From NCBI GenBank assembly GCA_000403335.2, contig KE159628.1, forward strand, positions 5,001-69,000: a DNA stretch of 64,000 bases. Direction: 5' to 3'. The notes under the pieces were generated by a model. That model was not told where the DNA came from. It saw only the letters and a program-made list of their open reading frames with translations, and made no database searches. A program made the translations under genes and the position numbers. This DNA comes from Lachnospiraceae bacterium MD335 (lineage in GTDB: Bacteria; Bacillota; Clostridia; Lachnospirales; Lachnospiraceae). Below, piece by piece: positions 62,814-64,000 of the stretch. How positions within the stretch are numbered: position 1 is the first letter of the stretch; each line of letters begins with the position of its first letter.

Positions 62814-63713
62814 TTATACTGGTGGTTTCTGTTTTAGAAGCCGTTCCATGCCACAATCCAGTATCTTCTTTTTCCGTTCCCTGACCATTACTTTGTAAAA
62901 TTCTTTCTGTATCGGTTCCAAAAACGGCGTTTCCTCTATCAAACTGTCAATGCGCCCCATATCAATACGTGCGTGGATACGTTTCAGAGCTGCATTGCAA
63001 TCTTCGTTTTTCAGCGAAGATATAAAGCTAAAATAAGATACCTTCTTACTGTGTTCTTCTATTGCAGAAGTCGGATACACAAAGATGCGCTTGTCAATCT
63101 CCTCTTCCTGTTCCATAACTCCCTGCATTTCCCCCAATGCAAGCTGTGGATAAAGGCAGGAACCACAGTCATATACCGGCGCAATCTCTGCTGTCTGTTT
63201 TTCCTCATCAACCAAAATACCCCAGTTTCCATTATGACGGTCAAAATTTCCAAGCAAGGCATCTATAATGAACATCTCCCAAAAAAAAGATTTTAATTCC
63301 GCATGCGGTATCAGTGTCTGTTCATCAATTGCTGTCAAAATCGTGGAGAGTTCTGTACCATACCCGTTCTGTTCGCTGTCTATACAGGTGTTTTTCAACT
63401 GTGCAAATTCAATCAGTTTCTTCCCGCCGTCTGTAAAATCGCGGCAGGCAACTACGACCTTTTCCTTCCCCCGTCTGTCCGTATAAGTGCCAAGGATTGT
63501 TTCCTGTACCTTCGCTCCAAGCAGTCCGTAAATATGGCATGCAAGGTATTCACTGATGCAGCTGTTTGTATAACTCATGGTTTTGCTGCGCCCGGGCACT
63601 GACGGAAACTTCAGCATATATCCCTTCCCCTGATACCGTATGTGTATCTTGTTTCCATTCGCACCGCCATAAGCCTTAAATTTATTCACTTCGCACGGCG
63701 TAAAGTCAATCAT
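62814..63713 (-). CDS. HipA-like kinase domain protein (CtkA type)
   Basis: 299 residues from the ATG at 63713. HipA C-terminal kinase features: YTNSCISEYLACHIYGLLGA, the catalytic loop IDALLGNFDRHNGNWGILVD (Asp and Asn), and the DFG-equivalent APVYDCGSCL. It lacks the HipA N-terminal domain and there is no HipB-like XRE antitoxin. Its start overlaps the end of the upstream small gene by 8 nt, so the two form a unit that may be a toxin-antitoxin-like or regulatory kinase pair. Confidence 0.82.
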   Translation of the reverse strand: MIDFTPCEVNKFKAYGGANGNKIHIRYQGKGYMLKFPSVPGRSKTMSYTNSCISEYLACHIYGLLGAKVQETILGTYTDRRGKEKVVVACRDFTDGGKKLIEFAQLKNTCIDSEQNGYGTELSTILTAIDEQTLIPHAELKSFFWEMFIIDALLGNFDRHNGNWGILVDEEKQTAEIAPVYDCGSCLYPQLALGEMQGVMEQEEEIDKRIFVYPTSAIEEHSKKVSYFSFISSLKNEDCNAALKRIHARIDMGRIDSLIEETPFLEPIQKEFYKVMVRERKKKILDCGMERLLKQKPPV

Positions 63714-63987
63714 TTTCCTCTGCCTCCTCTCCAAACAGGTATTTTGCACGCAAATAGTCTGCCTGTTCCTTTGTTATCCTGTCCCCCCACTGGCAAGCAT
63801 TGATAGAGCCGTACAGTTCTCCCCAAAGACAGTCCAAATGGGACACCTGCTCCTTCTCCCCCTGTATAAATTCATCAAGGGAATGCTGCAGACTTTCCGG
63901 CAGCCCTGTCTCCAAATACTTTTTATCTCTAGGTTTCCCACACTGGTCCATATCACTTCCTGTTTCCAAAAGCACCAGCTCTTCCAC
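63706..63987 (-). CDS. Partner protein of the HipA-like kinase (5' end may lie beyond the window)
   Basis: At least 93 residues from a GTG at 63987; the frame stays open to the window edge, so the true start may be outside. Acidic and hydrophilic, with ETGLPESLQHSLDEFIQGEK and WGDRITKEQADYLRAKYLFG. No DNA-binding motif is seen. Overlap with the kinase gene implies a stoichiometric partner. Family not recognised. Confidence 0.6.
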   Translation of the reverse strand: MEELVLLETGSDMDQCGKPRDKKYLETGLPESLQHSLDEFIQGEKEQVSHLDCLWGELYGSINACQWGDRITKEQADYLRAKYLFGEEAEEND

Positions 63988-64000
63988 GCTGGTCCCAAGC

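Overview
The window reads as a chromosomal segment of a spore-forming, low-to-moderate G+C Firmicute, most likely a Lachnospiraceae (Clostridia) gut commensal. Supporting points are the hrcA-grpE-dnaK-dnaJ-prmA-rsmE heat-shock block, dnaX-ybaB-recR, a cotJ spore-coat operon, many orphan two-component systems, a TRAP/uxuAB uronate locus, DUF5711/DUF1934/DUF3006-type proteins, frequent AGGAGG ribosome binding sites, and several TTG starts. No rRNA, tRNA, CRISPR array or intact insertion sequence was seen. About 65 genes fill the window; most of the first 42 kb is on the minus strand.

Layout. 0-2.4 kb: two membrane/cell-wall proteins (DUF5711, LysM). 2.6-6.3 kb: galM, recR, ybaB, dnaX. 6.4-8.1 kb: OmpR-type two-component system. 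8.3-10.1 kb: accessory patch with an Rpn-type nuclease, a 41-residue protein and a surface-protein remnant. 10.2-14.7 kb: envelope operon (lipoproteins, LysM protein, PdaA-like deacetylase). 14.9-16.2 kb: small ferredoxin plus a response-regulator/(p)ppGpp-synthetase fusion. 16.3-18.4 kb: degraded restriction locus with an AlwI-type endonuclease split by a frameshift, flanked by coding remnants. 18.4-29.4 kb: uronate locus (TRAP transporter, YcxB-like protein, sensor kinase, AraC-type regulator, extra TRAP-type binding protein, MFS transporter, uxuA, uxuB). 29.6-37.6 kb: rsmE, NUDIX, GNAT, prmA, dnaJ, dnaK, grpE, hrcA, with CIRCE. 37.8-42.0 kb: large surface protein, methyltransferase, cupin. 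42.3-43.4 kb: cotJA-cotJB fusion and cotJC. 43.5-46.2 kb: HAD hydrolase and metG. 46.4-49.5 kb: secreted LRR protein, then a FIST/cytosolic chemoreceptor pair. 49.6-57.2 kb: MATE pump, RpiB-like isomerase, stand-alone alarmone synthetase, GntR regulator, ispE, GNAT, YdcZ-type transporter. 57.3-64 kb: Crp/Fnr regulator, ECF sigma/anti-sigma pair, second OmpR system, DUF1266 protein, and a HipA-like kinase with its partner running into the window edge.

How the genes work together. The uronate locus is a complete sense-import-catabolise unit: TRAP uptake, sensing by a kinase/AraC regulator with a dedicated binding protein, isomerised uronates reduced by UxuB and dehydrated by UxuA to KDG. Two separate (p)ppGpp synthetases, one fused to a receiver domain, suggest that alarmone production is partly under phosphorelay control.

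Two signals cut across ordinary gene boundaries. The first is an exact 14-bp palindrome, TGACAC-N2-GTGTCA, that occurs six times in 64 kb, inside and between genes. The second is a modular family of intercistronic stem-loops with compensating stem changes, placed directly after stop codons in the grpE-dnaK, dnaK-dnaJ and metG-HAD junctions, with a related hairpin between uxuA and uxuB. I recognise neither as a described element.
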